Shown: in pieces, positions 25,761 to 33,611 of the stretch
Numbering within the stretch: the first letter of the stretch is position 1
How the letters are laid out: every line of letters begins with the position of its first letter
NCBI GenBank assembly: GCA_964462675.1
Contig: CAYWYS010000005.1
Coordinates: 1 to 64,000 of the forward strand
Origin: XN24 sp964462675
Lineage (GTDB): Bacteria > Pseudomonadota > Gammaproteobacteria > Steroidobacterales > XN24
Direction of reading: 5' to 3'
DNA: 64,000 bases
The notes under the pieces: generated by a model
Told to the model about the DNA's origin: nothing
Seen by the model: only the letters and a program-made list of their open reading frames with translations
The model's database searches: none
Translations under genes and position numbers: made by a program

Positions 25761-26720
25761 GTGGACGGGATGAATGCAGGGGCGGACAGCGGACGCGGCA
25801 ACGGCGCCGACGGTGACGACGGTCACGTCGCGGCGTCCGAGCGCGCGATCGACCGGTTCCTCGATGCGGCCTGGATGGAACGCGGCCTGTCGAAGAACAC
25901 CCTGTCCGCCTATCGCACCGACCTGATGTCGCTGGCGCGCTGGGTCGCGCTGCAGGGCCGGCCGATCAGCCGGGCCACGCGCGGCGACGTGCTGAGCTTC
26001 ATCGCCGAGCGGGTCGAGGGCGGCGCGCGGCCGCGCTCTTCGGCGCGGCAGCTGTCGAGTTTCCGGCGGTTCTTCAGGTGGCAGGTGCGCGAGCAGGGCA
26101 TCGGCGAGGACCCCACGGCGCAGATCTCGATGCCAAAAATCGGCCGGCCGCTGCCGAAGTCGCTGACCGAGGACGAGGTCGAGGCGCTGCTCGATGCGCC
26201 GGACACGGACGAGGCGCTCGGGCATCGCGACCGGACCATGCTCGAAGTGCTGTATGCGACCGGGCTGCGGGTGACCGAGCTGGTCAGCCTGCGGCTCGGG
26301 CAGGTGAACCTGAACCAGGGCGTCGTCAGGGTCACCGGCAAGGGCGGGCGCGAGCGCCTGATCCCGCTCGGCGAGGAATCGCTCGAGTGGTTGCAGCAGT
26401 TCATCGGCGGCCCGCGCGAGGAGATCCTGCTCGAGAAGCAGACCGACTACGTGTTCCCGACGCGCCGCGGGGACCGCATGACCAGGCAGGCTTTCTGGCA
26501 CATCATCAAGCGCTATACGGAGCGCGCCGGCATCCGCCAGCCCTTGTCGCCGCACACCCTGCGGCATGCCTTCGCGACCCACCTGCTGAACCACGGCGCC
26601 GACTTGCGCGTCGTGCAGATGCTGCTCGGGCACAGCGATCTGTCCACGACGCAGATCTACACCCACGTCGCACGGGAGCGGCTCCGGGAGCTCCACGCCC
26701 GCCACCACCCGCGGGGCTGA
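25761..26720 (+). CDS. xerD: Site-specific tyrosine recombinase XerD
   Basis: The 319-residue protein resolves chromosome dimers at dif together with XerC. The N-terminal SAM-like domain has GLSKNTLSAYRTDL; the catalytic domain carries Arg170, Lys194, His265, Arg268, His291 and Tyr300. The end VARERLRELHARHHPRG is the XerD C-terminus. The frame starts with GTG at 25761; an ATG at 25770 is equally possible as neither has a clear Shine-Dalgarno. The first 25 residues are glycine- and aspartate-rich and not conserved. dsbC follows, as in many gammaproteobacteria. It is a housekeeping gene, not an integron integrase. Confidence 0.95.
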   Translation: MDGMNAGADSGRGNGADGDDGHVAASERAIDRFLDAAWMERGLSKNTLSAYRTDLMSLARWVALQGRPISRATRGDVLSFIAERVEGGARPRSSARQLSSFRRFFRWQVREQGIGEDPTAQISMPKIGRPLPKSLTEDEVEALLDAPDTDEALGHRDRTMLEVLYATGLRVTELVSLRLGQVNLNQGVVRVTGKGGRERLIPLGEESLEWLQQFIGGPREEILLEKQTDYVFPTRRGDRMTRQAFWHIIKRYTERAGIRQPLSPHTLRHAFATHLLNHGADLRVVQMLLGHSDLSTTQIYTHVARERLRELHARHHPRG

Positions 26721-26846
26721 GCGGCGGGCGTACAGGCGCGGCCCGATCGGGATAGAATTGCGCGTTGTCCCCGAGTCGCTGAACCTTTCCACGCCGCCGC
26801 CGGTCTGAAGCCCATTCGAGCCAGCGTCCGCATTCCAGGAGTCCTG

Positions 26847-27566
26847 ATGAGCCCATTGATTGCCGCCGCGGCGCTGGTCGCGCTGTTCCCTGCCGCGGCC
26901 GCGCCCGGCGCATCCGTCGAAGAGGCGCTGGCTGCGCGGTTTCCGGGGGTCGAGCCCGAGCACGTGCGGCAGAGCGCTGTGCCCGGCCTGTGGGAGGTCG
27001 CGATCGGCGCGCAGGTCGTTTACCTGAGCGAAGATGGCCGCTACATGGTGCGTGGCGACCTGATCGACCTGATGAGCGGCCAGAACAAGACGGACGCGCG
27101 ACTGACCGAGCTGCGGCTCGAGGTCGCAGCCCGCCTGTCCCGCGATTTCGATGAGCGGCGCATGGTGGTGTTCTCGCCGGACAAGCCGACCCACACCGTG
27201 ACGATCTTCACCGACGTCGATTGCACTTACTGCCGCAAGCTGCACCGCGAGATCGAGGAGTACAACAAGCTCGGCATCAAGGTGCGTTACCTGTTCTATC
27301 CGCTCGCGGGGGTGGGCTCGGAAAGCTGGGCCAAGGCGGATGCCGTATGGTGCTCGCCGAACCGCAACGAGGCGCTGACGCGCGCCAAGCTCGGCCAGGC
27401 CGTCAAGCCGACCCAGCCCTGCGTCAACACGCCGACCGCGGAACACCACCGCATGGCGACCGAGCTCGGCATCCGCGGCACGCCGGCGATCCTGACCGAG
27501 CAGGGCGACCTGCTGCCCGGCTACGTGCCGGCGGAACAGCTGGCCACGTGGCTGAACGAAAGGTAG
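26847..27566 (+). CDS. dsbC: Thiol:disulfide interchange protein DsbC
   Basis: The 239-residue periplasmic isomerase has a signal peptide (ending near PGA at residue 22), an N-terminal dimerisation domain (GLWEVAIGAQVVYLSEDGRYMVRGDLIDL) and a thioredoxin domain with the active-site pair Cys126 and Cys129 (CTYC). The cis-proline loop IRGTPAIL is present. DsbC repairs wrong disulfides and is kept reduced by DsbD. A TAGAAT at 26753-26758 may be its -10 box, about 90 bp upstream. Confidence 0.95.
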   Translation: MSPLIAAAALVALFPAAAAPGASVEEALAARFPGVEPEHVRQSAVPGLWEVAIGAQVVYLSEDGRYMVRGDLIDLMSGQNKTDARLTELRLEVAARLSRDFDERRMVVFSPDKPTHTVTIFTDVDCTYCRKLHREIEEYNKLGIKVRYLFYPLAGVGSESWAKADAVWCSPNRNEALTRAKLGQAVKPTQPCVNTPTAEHHRMATELGIRGTPAILTEQGDLLPGYVPAEQLATWLNER

Positions 27567-27604
27567 GGGACTGTCCCCGAGCCATGCGTAAGCGCTCTGT
27601 CCCC
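27566..27604. repeat. GGGGAC palindrome between convergent dsbC and fdxA
   Basis: GGGGACTGTCCCC (27566-27578) is a perfect palindrome overlapping the dsbC stop, and a further CTGTCCCCCTT copy lies at 27595-27605. The same GGGGAC ... GTCCCC theme recurs at 30976-31010. It could stop transcription from both sides, although a T-tract is weak, and it may belong to a dispersed REP-like family. Confidence 0.5.
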
Positions 27605-27611
27605 CTTGTGG

Positions 27612-27935
27612 CTACCGCTCCAGCAGCTTCAATTTGTCCGGCTTGCCATCCCAGGCCTCGCCGTCGGCGGGGGCCTCGCCCTTCTCGGTAATGACGGGCC
27701 ACTGGGCCGACAGCTCCTTGTTGAGCTCGAGAAAATGCCGCTGGTCGGCCGGCAGGTCTTCCTCCGAGAAGATCGCCTCGGCGGGACATTCCGGCTCGCA
27801 CAGGGTGCAGTCGATGCATTCCTCGGGGTCGATGACCAGGAAGTTCGGTCCCTCGTGGAAACAGTCCACCGGGCAGACCTCGACGCAGTCCATGTACTTG
27901 CACTTGATGCAGTTTTCGGTGACGACGAAGGTCAT
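27612..27935 (-). CDS. fdxA: 7Fe ferredoxin FdxA
   Basis: The 107-residue protein has cysteine sets CIKCKYMDCVEVCPVDCF and CIDCTLCEPECP. The first set, with an insertion before the distal cysteine, is the arrangement that holds one 3Fe-4S and one 4Fe-4S cluster in Azotobacter-type FdxA. The long acidic C-terminal tail is also typical. It carries low-potential electrons; a specific partner is not encoded nearby. It is a single gene on the minus strand, convergent with dsbC. Confidence 0.93.
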   Translation of the reverse strand: MTFVVTENCIKCKYMDCVEVCPVDCFHEGPNFLVIDPEECIDCTLCEPECPAEAIFSEEDLPADQRHFLELNKELSAQWPVITEKGEAPADGEAWDGKPDKLKLLER

Positions 27936-28021
27936 GGCGAGCGTGACTCCCGGATGATTCTGGCGGCGGCCCGGGCGGGCGCGAACGGGTCGCTATTGTG
28001 CCACAGGCGCCGGGGTCCGGC

Positions 28022-28564
28022 TCAAGCCGAGCGGTGGCGATCGATGACCGTCGTGTGCAGGCGTTCTACGCCGGCGGCGCGATCCTCGAGAAACTTCTCG
28101 AGCGCGAAGCGCACCGACTGAAAGGCGATCTGGTCCCACGGAATGTCGCGCGGCTCGAACAAGGCCGCCTCGAGGCTTTCGGCGCCGGCGCCGAAGCCGC
28201 CGTCGAGCAGCGTCGCGCGGTACATCAGGTGGACCTGCTTCGCATGGACCACGTCGACGACCGCGAACAGGTCGCGAATCTCGACCCGCGCGAGCGTTTC
28301 CTCCATGGTTTCGCGCGCGGCGCCCGCGGCGAGCGTTTCGCCGTTCTCCATGAAGCCGGCCGGAATCGTCCAGAAGCCGTGACGCGGCGCGATGGCGCGC
28401 CGGCACAGCAGGATCCGGTCGCCGGCCTCCGGCACGCAGCCGACGACGATCAGCGGGTTGGAATAGTGCACACGCCCACAGACCGTGCAGATGTGGCGCG
28501 GCACGCTGTCGCCCGCGGGGATGCGTAACTCGACGGGCTGGCCGCAGTCGCTGCAGAAGTTCAT
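28022..28564 (-). CDS. Nudix hydrolase with N-terminal zinc ribbon
   Basis: The 180-residue protein starts with a zinc ribbon (FCSDCG and ICTVCGRVHY), then a Nudix domain with GFMENGETLAAGAARETMEE as the metal-binding helix. The last part of the Nudix box has LA where GU is standard. Proteins of this layout hydrolyse NAD(H), ADP-ribose or related dinucleotides, but the substrate is not set by the motif. ATG at 28564 is preferred because upstream codons run into the tRNA gene. Confidence 0.85.
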   Translation of the reverse strand: MNFCSDCGQPVELRIPAGDSVPRHICTVCGRVHYSNPLIVVGCVPEAGDRILLCRRAIAPRHGFWTIPAGFMENGETLAAGAARETMEETLARVEIRDLFAVVDVVHAKQVHLMYRATLLDGGFGAGAESLEAALFEPRDIPWDQIAFQSVRFALEKFLEDRAAGVERLHTTVIDRHRSA

Positions 28565-28585
28565 CAATGCCTGCCTAAAGTGTGC

Positions 28586-28672
28586 TGGTGCCCGGGGCGA
28601 GAGTCGAACTCGCACGACCTTGCGGCCGGCGGATTTTGAGTCCGCTGCGTCTACCAGTTCCGCCACCCGGGC
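28586..28672 (-). tRNA. tRNA-Leu(CAA)
   Basis: On the minus strand the molecule runs from 28672 to 28586 with CCA encoded. The acceptor stem GCCCGGG pairs with CCCGGGC. The anticodon stem-loop GCGGA-CTCAAAA-TCCGC gives anticodon CAA, reading UUG. The GTTCGAC T-loop and a long variable arm mark a class II tRNA of 84 nt plus CCA. The Nudix gene begins 22 bases downstream. Confidence 0.95.
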
Positions 28673-28799
28673 GCTGCGCGGGCTGGGCCGGCCGGCCCGC
28701 AGCGGCGAAGCTTACCATTGCAGAGGGCCGGCGGGTCATTGCGACCCTCGGCCGGGTTGCGGCATCCATGCAACTGAGCTCGATTGAACAGGAGGCGGC

Positions 28800-29405
28800 G
28801 TGGCAGGGTTCGCGGACTGCCGGCCTGAACCGGGGATTCTCGCCCGGGCTCGGGGCGGTGACATGAAGGCCCACGAGGTGCTGTACGCAAGCTACGGCCG
28901 CCCGGTGTACACGCTGGCGGTCCGCATGCTCGGCGATCGCGCCCAGGCCGAGGAGGTCCTGCAGGACACCTGCATCGAGGTCATCCGCCACGTCACGGAA
29001 TTTCGCGACGACGCGGCATTCGGCGGCTGGGTGAAGCGGATTGCGGCCAACAAGTGCCTGGCATACCTGCGCAGCGCCTGGCACCGCAAGTCGGAGAGCC
29101 TGTCGCCCGACGAGGATGCCGACGAGGCAGCCTGGGAGCCGGCCGGCAGCGACGACCCGGCCGCCCGGGTCGCCGATCGCCAGGGCCTGGAACAGGCGCT
29201 GGCGGCGTTGCCGCCGACGGCGCGCGCGGTGGTCTGGCTCTACGACGTGGAGGGGTACAGCCACCAGGAAATCGCGGCGGCGATGGGCCGCACGGTGAGT
29301 TTCTCGAAGTCCCGGCTGTCGCGGGCGCACGAACAGCTGCGCGCGCATCTGGGACCCGACTACGACGAGGTAGCGTCATGCATGCAACGACCGAACAATT
29401 GCTGA
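28800..29405 (+). CDS. ECF-type RNA polymerase sigma factor
   Basis: The 201-residue protein contains sigma region 2 (LYASYGRPVYTLAVRMLGD, AEEVLQDTCIEVI, FGGWVKRIAANKCLAYLR) and region 4 (LPPTARAVVWLYDVEGYSHQEIAAAMGRT). A GTG at 28800 with a strong AGGAGG a few bases upstream is preferred to the ATG at 28863, because ILARARGGD before that ATG aligns with the usual start of region 2. The anti-sigma gene overlaps its end by 28 bp. It probably controls an envelope or redox stress regulon; the signal is unknown. Confidence 0.93.
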   Translation: MAGFADCRPEPGILARARGGDMKAHEVLYASYGRPVYTLAVRMLGDRAQAEEVLQDTCIEVIRHVTEFRDDAAFGGWVKRIAANKCLAYLRSAWHRKSESLSPDEDADEAAWEPAGSDDPAARVADRQGLEQALAALPPTARAVVWLYDVEGYSHQEIAAAMGRTVSFSKSRLSRAHEQLRAHLGPDYDEVASCMQRPNNC

Positions 29406-30013
29406 GCCTGCGGGATGGCCAGCCGGTGGAGGCCGGCGCGGCCGCCCATGCGGCCGGCTGCGGGCAATGCCGGCGCGAGCTGGCGCGGCTCGCCCACGTC
29501 CGCGCGCAGCTGCAGGCCCTGCCAGAGCTCGATCCGCCCGTCGGCGCCTGGCGCGTCGCCGCTGCTGCTGCGGCCACGGCCCCCGCGGCGGGCTCCGCGT
29601 GGCGCTGGCAGTGGGTGGCCGGCATCGCGGCCAGTTTCGTGCTGGGCATGGCGCTGGTGATCGGCATCGGCCCCCGCGAGGACGCCGGGCCGGCGCGTGG
29701 CACGACCACTGACCTGATCGCGTCGACGCCGGCGCCGGCGAGCTCGGTCAACGGTGTGACGACCGGGGAACTGCTCGAGACGTCGCGGCAGCTCGAGGCC
29801 GCCCTCCGGGCCATGCCCGCGGCACCGCGGCTGACGCGCGCCAGCACGGCATTGACGCTCGCCGAGGTGCAGGACCGGATCGTCGACATCGACATGCGGC
29901 TCAACGACCAACGCCTCGATCCGGCGACCGAGCGGGCCTTGTGGCAACAGCGGGTCATGCTCATGGACACGCTGATGCAGGTCAGGTACGCGCAGTTGTC
30001 GGATGTGCGCTGA
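29378..30013 (+). CDS. Zinc-type anti-sigma factor with one membrane span
   Basis: The 211-residue protein has the H-x3-C-x2-C signature (His24, Cys28, Cys31) of zinc-binding anti-sigma domains, a single membrane span at about residues 78-98 (VAGIAASFVLGMALVIGIG) and a periplasmic domain with helical segments. It should hold the adjacent sigma factor at the membrane until a signal releases it. The overlap with the sigma gene ensures coupled synthesis. The frame continues open upstream inside the sigma gene, but ATG at 29378 starts the domain. Confidence 0.88.
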   Translation: MHATTEQLLSLRDGQPVEAGAAAHAAGCGQCRRELARLAHVRAQLQALPELDPPVGAWRVAAAAAATAPAAGSAWRWQWVAGIAASFVLGMALVIGIGPREDAGPARGTTTDLIASTPAPASSVNGVTTGELLETSRQLEAALRAMPAAPRLTRASTALTLAEVQDRIVDIDMRLNDQRLDPATERALWQQRVMLMDTLMQVRYAQLSDVR

Positions 30014-30043
30014 ACAAAAGAACTGGACCAAGGAAAGACGCAA

Positions 30044-30970
30044 ATGAACACCAGATTGCACCTCAAGCGGATCGGGATGCTGTTCGGCCTCGCGGCGGGC
30101 CTTGCGCTGGCCGTGGCGCCGGCCGTTGCCGGCACGGCGACTCCGGGCGAGGACGGGCCCGCGACCAGCAAGGCGCAGCTCGAGGATGCGCAGGCGCGGC
30201 TGGAGGCGGCCGCGCGCGAAATCGCCGAGCTGACGGCGGAAATGGTCGGTGACGCCGGCGCCACGGCGATCGCGCGCATCGAGGAACTGGCGCGCCGGCC
30301 CCGGCCGGTGATCCTCGGGGTTGCGGTCGGGCCCGTGGGCGGGCCGGAGGCGCGCGAGGATGGCGTGCAGGTCATGGCGGTCACGCCGGCGTCGTCCGCC
30401 GACCAGGCAGGCATTCGCAGCGGCGATGTGCTCATCTCGCTCGGCGAGCGCCAGCTGGACTGGAGCGATGACACCTCGCCGGTCAGCAAGCTGCTCGAGG
30501 CGCTGCGCGAGCTCGAGCCCGGCACGCAGTTTCCGCTGAGCTACCGGCGTGACGGCCGGGTGGCAACCGTCGACGTCGAGGCGCGCGCGGGCTCCTGGGC
30601 GCAGGCCTTCGCATTCGATACCGAGCGCCTGCGCCAGGCCTTGCCGCCCGGCGCACCGGAGGCGATGCGGCGTCTCATGCTGGACCGCTGGGGCGACATG
30701 GAACTGGTCGCGCTGAGTCCCGCGCTCGGCGAATATTTCAAGGCCGACGAGGGCGTGCTGGTGGTGCGCGCGCCGTCCGATCCAGCGCTCGGGCTCAGGG
30801 ACGGCGACGTCATCGTCGACATCGCCGGCCGCAAGCCGACCGATCCCGGCCACGTCGTCAGGATCCTGCGCTCCTATGCGCCAGGCGAACGGCTGGTGAT
30901 GACCGTCATCCGCCAGGGCCAGCCCCTGCAACTCGAGGCGGACATCCCCGTCAACGCTGATCGCGGCTGA
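30044..30970 (+). CDS. Exported protein with two PDZ domains, third gene of the sigma operon
   Basis: The 308-residue protein has a signal peptide (residues 1-29, ending AVAG), a short coiled coil (about 38-72), a first PDZ domain (about 90-185, with SADQAGIRSGDVLISLGERQL) and a second degenerate one (about 225-300, with GLRDGDVIVDIAGRKP). There is no protease domain or Ser-His-Asp triad, so it is not DegP/DegS. It could present peptides to, or regulate, the protease that cleaves the anti-sigma factor. It follows the anti-sigma gene by 30 bp. Confidence 0.82.
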   Translation: MNTRLHLKRIGMLFGLAAGLALAVAPAVAGTATPGEDGPATSKAQLEDAQARLEAAAREIAELTAEMVGDAGATAIARIEELARRPRPVILGVAVGPVGGPEAREDGVQVMAVTPASSADQAGIRSGDVLISLGERQLDWSDDTSPVSKLLEALRELEPGTQFPLSYRRDGRVATVDVEARAGSWAQAFAFDTERLRQALPPGAPEAMRRLMLDRWGDMELVALSPALGEYFKADEGVLVVRAPSDPALGLRDGDVIVDIAGRKPTDPGHVVRILRSYAPGERLVMTVIRQGQPLQLEADIPVNADRG

Positions 30971-30975
30971 CTGGC

Positions 30976-31010
30976 GGGGACACTGCTCTTTCTTCGGGCG
31001 CAGTGTCCCC
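30976..31010. repeat. GGGGACACTG hairpin before queA
   Basis: GGGGACACTG (30976-30985) and CAGTGTCCCC (31001-31010) form perfect 10-bp arms around a 15-base TTCGG-containing loop. It lies just after the PDZ gene and 16 bp before the queA ATG. No T-tract follows, so it is either a weak terminator or a member of the same dispersed palindrome family seen after dsbC. Confidence 0.55.
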
Positions 31011-31026
31011 CTACCATCTGCGCCTC

Positions 31027-32079
31027 ATGCGGCGCGCGGATTTCCATTTCGACCTGCCGGCCGAGCTGATCGCCCAGCAGCCGCTGGCCGAGCGGCCGGC
31101 CAGCCGCCTGCTGCGCGTCGACGGCGCAGCGGGCAGCTGGCAGGACGCGCGCTTTCGCGACTTGCCGGAGCTGCTGCAGCCGGGCGACCTGCTGGTGCTG
31201 AACGACACCCGCGTGATTCCGGCGCGCGCCTTCGGGCACAAGGAAAGCGGCGGGCGCGTCGAGCTGCTCGTCGAGCGGCTGCTCGGCGAGCGCGGCGCGG
31301 TGGGCCAGCTGCGCGCCAGCAAGACGCCGGCGCCGGGGGCCCGGCTGCACTTCGAGGGCGGCGCGGTCGCGGTCGTCACGACGCGCAGCGGTCCGGCCGG
31401 CGACCTGTTCGAGCTGGCGTTCGACCGGCCGGTGCTGGCGTGGCTGGAGGCCTTCGGCCGCATGCCGCTGCCGCCGTACATCCGGCGGGAAGCCGACCAG
31501 CTCGACCGCGAGCGTTACCAGACGGTGTTCAGCCGGATGCCGGGCGCAGTCGCCGCGCCGACCGCCGGGCTGCATTTCGACGCCGGCCTGCTGGCGGCAC
31601 TTGCGACGCGGGGCGTGGCCACTGCGACCGTGACGCTGCATGTCGGTGCCGGCACCTTTCAGCCGGTCCGCACCGAGGATCCGCGCGCGCACCGCTTGCA
31701 CGCCGAGCGGGTGACGGTCGGCGAGGGCGCCTGCGCGGCGATCGCCGCGACCCGCGCGCGGGGTGGCCGGGTCGTGGCAGTCGGCACGACGGTGGTCCGC
31801 AGCCTCGAGGCGGCGGCCGCCGGCGGCACGCTGGCGCCGCTCGAGGGCGAAACCGAACTGTTTATCCTGCCGGAGTATCGGTTCCGGGTCGTGGATGGGC
31901 TGCTGACGAACTTTCACCTGCCGGAGTCCTCGCTGCTGATGCTGGTGTGCGCCTTCGCCGGCCGTGACACCGTGCTGGGCGCCTACCGCCACGCGGTCGC
32001 CGCCGGCTACCGCTTTTTCAGTTACGGTGACGCGATGTACCTGAGCCCCGACCCGGCGGCGCGCGAGGCGGCGACATGA
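31027..32079 (+). CDS. queA: S-adenosylmethionine:tRNA ribosyltransferase-isomerase
   Basis: The 350-residue protein adds the cyclopentene ring precursor of queuosine to tRNA. It starts ADFHFDLPAELIAQQPL and contains LLVLNDTRVIPARAFG, MPLPPYIRR, APTAGLHFD and NFHLPESSLLMLVCAF, all landmarks of QueA. ATG at 31027 gives the standard N-terminus; a GTG at 31003 lies inside the preceding hairpin. It overlaps tgt by four bases, pairing two successive steps of queuosine synthesis. Confidence 0.96.
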   Translation: MRRADFHFDLPAELIAQQPLAERPASRLLRVDGAAGSWQDARFRDLPELLQPGDLLVLNDTRVIPARAFGHKESGGRVELLVERLLGERGAVGQLRASKTPAPGARLHFEGGAVAVVTTRSGPAGDLFELAFDRPVLAWLEAFGRMPLPPYIRREADQLDRERYQTVFSRMPGAVAAPTAGLHFDAGLLAALATRGVATATVTLHVGAGTFQPVRTEDPRAHRLHAERVTVGEGACAAIAATRARGGRVVAVGTTVVRSLEAAAAGGTLAPLEGETELFILPEYRFRVVDGLLTNFHLPESSLLMLVCAFAGRDTVLGAYRHAVAAGYRFFSYGDAMYLSPDPAAREAAT

Positions 32080-33179
32080 AATTCGAGCTGCTGGCCACCG
32101 ACGGCCGGGCGCGCCGCGGCCGCCTGGCGTTCATGCGCGGCGCCATCGAGACGCCTGTGTTCATGCCGGTCGGCACCTACGGCACGGTCAAGGCCATGAC
32201 GCCGGAGGAGCTGGAGTCACTCGGCGCGCGGATCATTCTTGGCAATACTTTTCACCTGATGCTCCGGCCGGGCGAGGACGTCATCCGGGCGCACGGCGGG
32301 CTGCATCGCTTCATGCACTGGGAGCGGCCGATCCTGACCGATTCCGGCGGCTTCCAGGTCTGGAGCCTGGCGGAGCTGCGCAAGATCTCCGAGGAAGGCG
32401 TGCGCTTCGCCTCGCCGGTCGACGGCAGCCAGGTGTTTCTCGGCCCGGAGCGCTCGATGGAGGTCCAGCGCACGCTTGGCGCCGACATCGTCATGGCCTT
32501 CGACGAGTGCACGCCTTACCCGGCGACGGAGCAGGAGGCGCGCGACTCGATGGAGCTCTCGCTGCGCTGGGCGGCGCGCTGTCGGAGCGCGCACGGCGAT
32601 AACCCGGCGGCGCTGTTCGGCATCGTCCAGGGCGGCATGCACGCCGGCCTGCGCCAGGCCTCGCTGGCGGGGCTGCTCGACATCGGCTTCGACGGCTACG
32701 CGCTCGGCGGTCTGTCGGTCGGGGAACCGGCCGAGCAGCGGGAGGCGGTCATCGAGGCGGTCGAGCCGGCGCTGCCGGCGGACCGGCCGCGCTACCTGAT
32801 GGGCGTCGGCACGCCGGAAGACCTGGTCGAGTCGGTGGCCCGCGGGATCGACATGTTCGATTGCGTGATGCCGACGCGCCACGCCCGCAACGGCTACCTG
32901 TTCACCCGCCACGGCACGCTGCGGATCCGCAATGCGCGGCACCGCGACGACACCGGGCCGCTGGATCCGGCCTGCGAGTGCTACACCTGCAGGAACTTTT
33001 CCCGCGCCTACCTGCGCCACCTGGACCGCTGCAACGAGATGCTCGGCGCCCGCCTGCACACCATCCACAACCTGCACTACTACCTCGACCTGATGGCGCA
33101 GATGCGGGCCGCGATCGCCGCCGGCCGCTTCGCAAGCTGGCGGCGGGCCTTCTACGAGGTCCGCGGCGCCGAAGAATGA
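32076..33179 (+). CDS. tgt: Queuine tRNA-ribosyltransferase
   Basis: The 367-residue TIM-barrel enzyme swaps guanine-34 for preQ1 in tRNAs for Asn, Asp, His and Tyr. ETPVFMPVGTYGTVK, the catalytic DSGGFQVWSL, GFDGYALGGLSVGEP and the zinc site CECYTCRNFSRAYLRHL ... H are complete. Followed by yajC-secDF as in many proteobacteria. Confidence 0.97.
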   Translation: MKFELLATDGRARRGRLAFMRGAIETPVFMPVGTYGTVKAMTPEELESLGARIILGNTFHLMLRPGEDVIRAHGGLHRFMHWERPILTDSGGFQVWSLAELRKISEEGVRFASPVDGSQVFLGPERSMEVQRTLGADIVMAFDECTPYPATEQEARDSMELSLRWAARCRSAHGDNPAALFGIVQGGMHAGLRQASLAGLLDIGFDGYALGGLSVGEPAEQREAVIEAVEPALPADRPRYLMGVGTPEDLVESVARGIDMFDCVMPTRHARNGYLFTRHGTLRIRNARHRDDTGPLDPACECYTCRNFSRAYLRHLDRCNEMLGARLHTIHNLHYYLDLMAQMRAAIAAGRFASWRRAFYEVRGAEE

Positions 33180-33263
33180 GGCGCTGGCGCCGCATCGTGG
33201 CATAATAGCGCGCTGTTTTACTCCCGCCCGGTCACGGGCGGCCTCATGCGGGGACGTATTTCG

Positions 33264-33587
33264 ATGGATTTCTTTATTTCCAATGCCTGGGCCCAGGCGG
33301 GCGGCCAGCCGGACCCCTTCATCAGCTTTCTGCCGTTGATCCTGATCTTCGTGATCTTCTATTTCCTGCTGATCCGTCCGCAGACCAAGCGCGCCAAGGA
33401 GCATCGCAAGATGGTCTCCGAGCTGAAGACCGGCGACGAGGTCGTCACCGGTGGCGGCATTCTCGGCCGCATCACCGAGACCGGCGAGCAGTTCCTCAAG
33501 GTCGAAGTCGCCGACGGCGTCATCCTCCGGATCCAGCGCCAGACCGTCATCGCCATCCTGCCCAAGGGCACCTTCAAGTCCGTCTGA
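33264..33587 (+). CDS. yajC: Sec translocase accessory subunit YajC
   Basis: The 107-residue protein has one membrane span (about residues 20-42, FLPLILIFVIFYFLLIRPQ) followed by KRAKEHRKMVSELKTGDEVVTGGGILG, the YajC signature. It joins SecD and SecF in the complex that aids protein export. ATG at 33264 gives the short periplasmic start; an in-frame ATG at 33246 is less likely. CATAAT at 33201-33206 may serve as -10, and a CCGCCCG/CGGGCGG hairpin lies in the leader. Confidence 0.95.
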   Translation: MDFFISNAWAQAGGQPDPFISFLPLILIFVIFYFLLIRPQTKRAKEHRKMVSELKTGDEVVTGGGILGRITETGEQFLKVEVADGVILRIQRQTVIAILPKGTFKSV

Positions 33588-33611
33588 TCGGCAGGCCTCC
33601 AGGAATCACCC

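Noticed and set aside
25761..26720. Tyrosine recombinase as the integrase of the cassette array
   Set aside because: Sequence, length and the xerD-dsbC neighbourhood identify the housekeeping XerD; it lacks the extra domain of IntI and lies 22 kb from the array.
28685..28705. GGCCGGCCGGCC palindrome upstream of the tRNA gene as a regulatory site
   Set aside because: Short GC-only self-complementarity is expected by chance in DNA of this composition.
30976..31010. Factor-independent terminator of the sigma operon
   Set aside because: The stem is strong but no T-run follows on either strand, so it is listed as a repeat instead.
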